From Marthasterias glacialis (taxonomy: Eukaryota; Echinodermata; Asteroidea; Forcipulatida; Asteriidae): a DNA stretch of 64,000 nucleotides. Location of the stretch: positions 5,368,384 through 5,432,383 of the forward strand of contig OU452239.1 in the NCBI GenBank assembly GCA_911728455.2, in the 5' to 3' direction. Position 1 is the first letter of the stretch, and each line of letters starts with the position of its first letter. Under the pieces are notes generated by a model, which made no database searches, was not told where the DNA came from, and was given only the letters and a program-made list of their open reading frames with translations. Shown here in pieces: positions 62,820 through 64,000 of the stretch. Position numbers and translations under genes: made by a program.

Positions 62820-63145
62820 AGTGTTCCAGTGAGGCTTATGATGCACTTCAGAGCATCAAGCCTTACAAAATTTTCCTGGGGCCCTTAAGCAGGCCCCGGA
62901 TCCCCTGCTGTACAGGCTTCGCACTTCGCGCTCGCACATTTGCGCTCACATGCCTTGGACTCCCCACAAAGAGTTTTCATTTTCATCATCTTCCTACGTG
63001 CCTGTGGTTGGTTATAGGTGCTGTTCTACGAGGAAGCAGTTCCAAGATGAAAACATTCTGTTTTGTATTAAAGGGGTTGGGGGATGACTGTCACTCCCCC
63101 ATTAAATTTACCACCTTTTGGTTTTTCTGGACACCTCAAGGATAC
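62820..63145 (+). repeat. GC-richer segment, probable dispersed-repeat fragment
   Basis: TTTTCCTGGGGCCC, GCAGGCCCCGGATCCCC and TTCGCACTTCGCGCTCGCAC make a CpG-rich island in AT-rich DNA, followed by TGCCTTGGACTCCCCAC. Such wording is typical of interspersed repeats in marine invertebrate genomes as I recall them, but the family cannot be named. A 125-codon plus frame (62786-63163) crosses it and resembles no protein I know. Confidence 0.4.
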
Positions 63146-63146
63146 A

Positions 63147-63792
63147 TAAGTACTGGCCCCTAATATTGATCAGAAAGTAATGATATCACTAGTAAGTACC
63201 GACCCCCAACATAGGGTCAGAAACTACATTACTAGTAAGTACCGACCCCAACATAGGGTCAGAAACTGCATTACTAGTAAGTAACGACCCCAACATAGGG
63301 TCAGAAACTACATTACTAGTAAGTAACGACCCCAACATAGGGTCAGAAACTACATTACTAGTAAGTAACGACCCCAACATAGGGTCAGAAACTACATTAC
63401 TAGTAAGTAACGACCCCAACATAGGGTCAGAAACTACATTACTTGTAAGTACCGACCCCCAACATAGGGTCAGAAACTACATTACTAGTAAGTAACGACC
63501 CCAACATAGGGTCAGAAACTACATTACTAGTAAGTAATGATCCCCAACATAGGGTCAGAAACTACATTACTAGTAAGTAACGACCCCAACATAGGGTCAG
63601 AAACTACATTACTAGTAAGTTATGATCCCCAACATAGGGTCAGAAACTGCATTACTAGTAAGTAATGATCCCCAACATAGGGTCAGAAACTACATTACTA
63701 GTAAGTAACGACCCCAACATAGGGTCAGAAACTTGAGATTACTGATAAGTACCGACCCCCAACATAGGGTCAGAAACTACAGATTACCAGTA
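63147..63792 (+). repeat. 42-bp minisatellite, 14 core copies
   Basis: Core AGGGTCAGAAACT occurs 14 times from 63213 to 63766 at spacings of mostly 42 bp (43 where an extra C is present). Each unit holds two dyads: GACCCCAACATAGGGTC (5-bp arms) and the palindrome TTACTAGTAA, which overlaps a splice-donor-like GTAAGT. Variants are GTACCGACCCCC, GTAACGACCCC and GTAATGATCCCC. The 78-codon minus frame (63189-63422) reads a 14-residue MLGSLLTSNVVSDP repeat and is an artefact of 42 being divisible by 3. Units decay at both ends. Confidence 0.95.
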
Positions 63793-64000
63793 AAATCCCT
63801 GGAACCATAAGATTAATTAAGTATTTGTTACCGTACCTTTGTTGGAAGTGTAGCATCTCCTACCTGTGATCAATACTGATTTAATTGTAAACCACTTCTT
63901 TCTTCAAAAGACAGACAGGGTAATGTAAGAGAAAGGGAAAATGGCAGCAACTCAACATTTAGTAAGTACTGAAATGTTTAACAATATTTCATGCTGATCG
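63793..64000. other. Window end; no gene called
   Basis: AT-rich. An ATG in a good context (63941) opens MAATQHL before a GTAAGT donor-like string at 63963, a first-exon shape with too little sequence to judge. Confidence 0.3.

Noticed and set aside
63189-63422. 78-codon minus frame of MLGSLLTSNVVSDP repeats
   Set aside because: Produced by the 42-bp satellite unit. 43-bp units elsewhere in the array shift the phase.

Overview
The window looks like gene-poor DNA from a marine invertebrate deuterostome, most likely an echinoderm. By eye it is AT-rich, roughly 36-38% GC. It has no operons and no long single-copy reading frames. What it does carry is tRNA-derived SINEs, a decayed CR1/L2-like LINE, short terminal-inverted-repeat elements and several minisatellites. 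The echinoderm assignment rests on the style of the SINEs and is an inference. No protein-coding gene can be called with confidence: the longest open frames are translations of minisatellites or of a dispersed repeat. The region is best read as a large intron or an intergenic regulatory interval.

Layout. 0-7.4 kb: mostly unique DNA, with dispersed repeat R1 (copy 1), a 12-bp CpG palindrome and a G-quadruplex motif. 7.5 kb: SINE copy A. 10.7-12.7 kb: an unrecognised 155-codon frame, then a 3'-truncated-type LINE remnant with a dead reverse transcriptase. 13.9-17.3 kb: a CTCF-like motif and the first of three RFX X-box motifs. 19.3-20.6 kb: a 35-bp minisatellite with a 5/6-unit higher-order pattern. 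23.6-24.8 kb: R1 copy 2, in reverse, beside a 357-bp MITE-like element. 26.5 kb: a degenerate 46-bp tandem repeat. 31.9-36.1 kb: a dense patch of small repeats (a 360-bp tandem duplication, an internally repeated element, a 43-bp tandem, three SINE heads and full SINE copy B). 36.5-37.0 kb: a CpG-bearing, promoter-like stretch with a 44-codon frame. 37.7 kb: a 180-bp MITE. 41.6-43.8 kb: two sister minisatellite arrays built from one 30-bp ancestor, one monomeric and perfect, the other a 60-bp dimer. 51-53 kb: an 80-bp repeat pair and a small tandem array. 57-62.5 kb: X-boxes, a nuclear-receptor half-site cluster and a 395-bp foldback element. 62.6-63.8 kb: a G14/C7 tract, a dispersed-repeat-like segment and a 42-bp minisatellite with two dyad symmetries per unit.

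No set of genes working together can be described. The informative content is repeat biology (young homogenised array cores with decayed edges, nested non-autonomous transposons) and candidate regulatory sites. Motif calls are by eye, alignment identities are approximate unless a count is given, and nothing was searched against a database.
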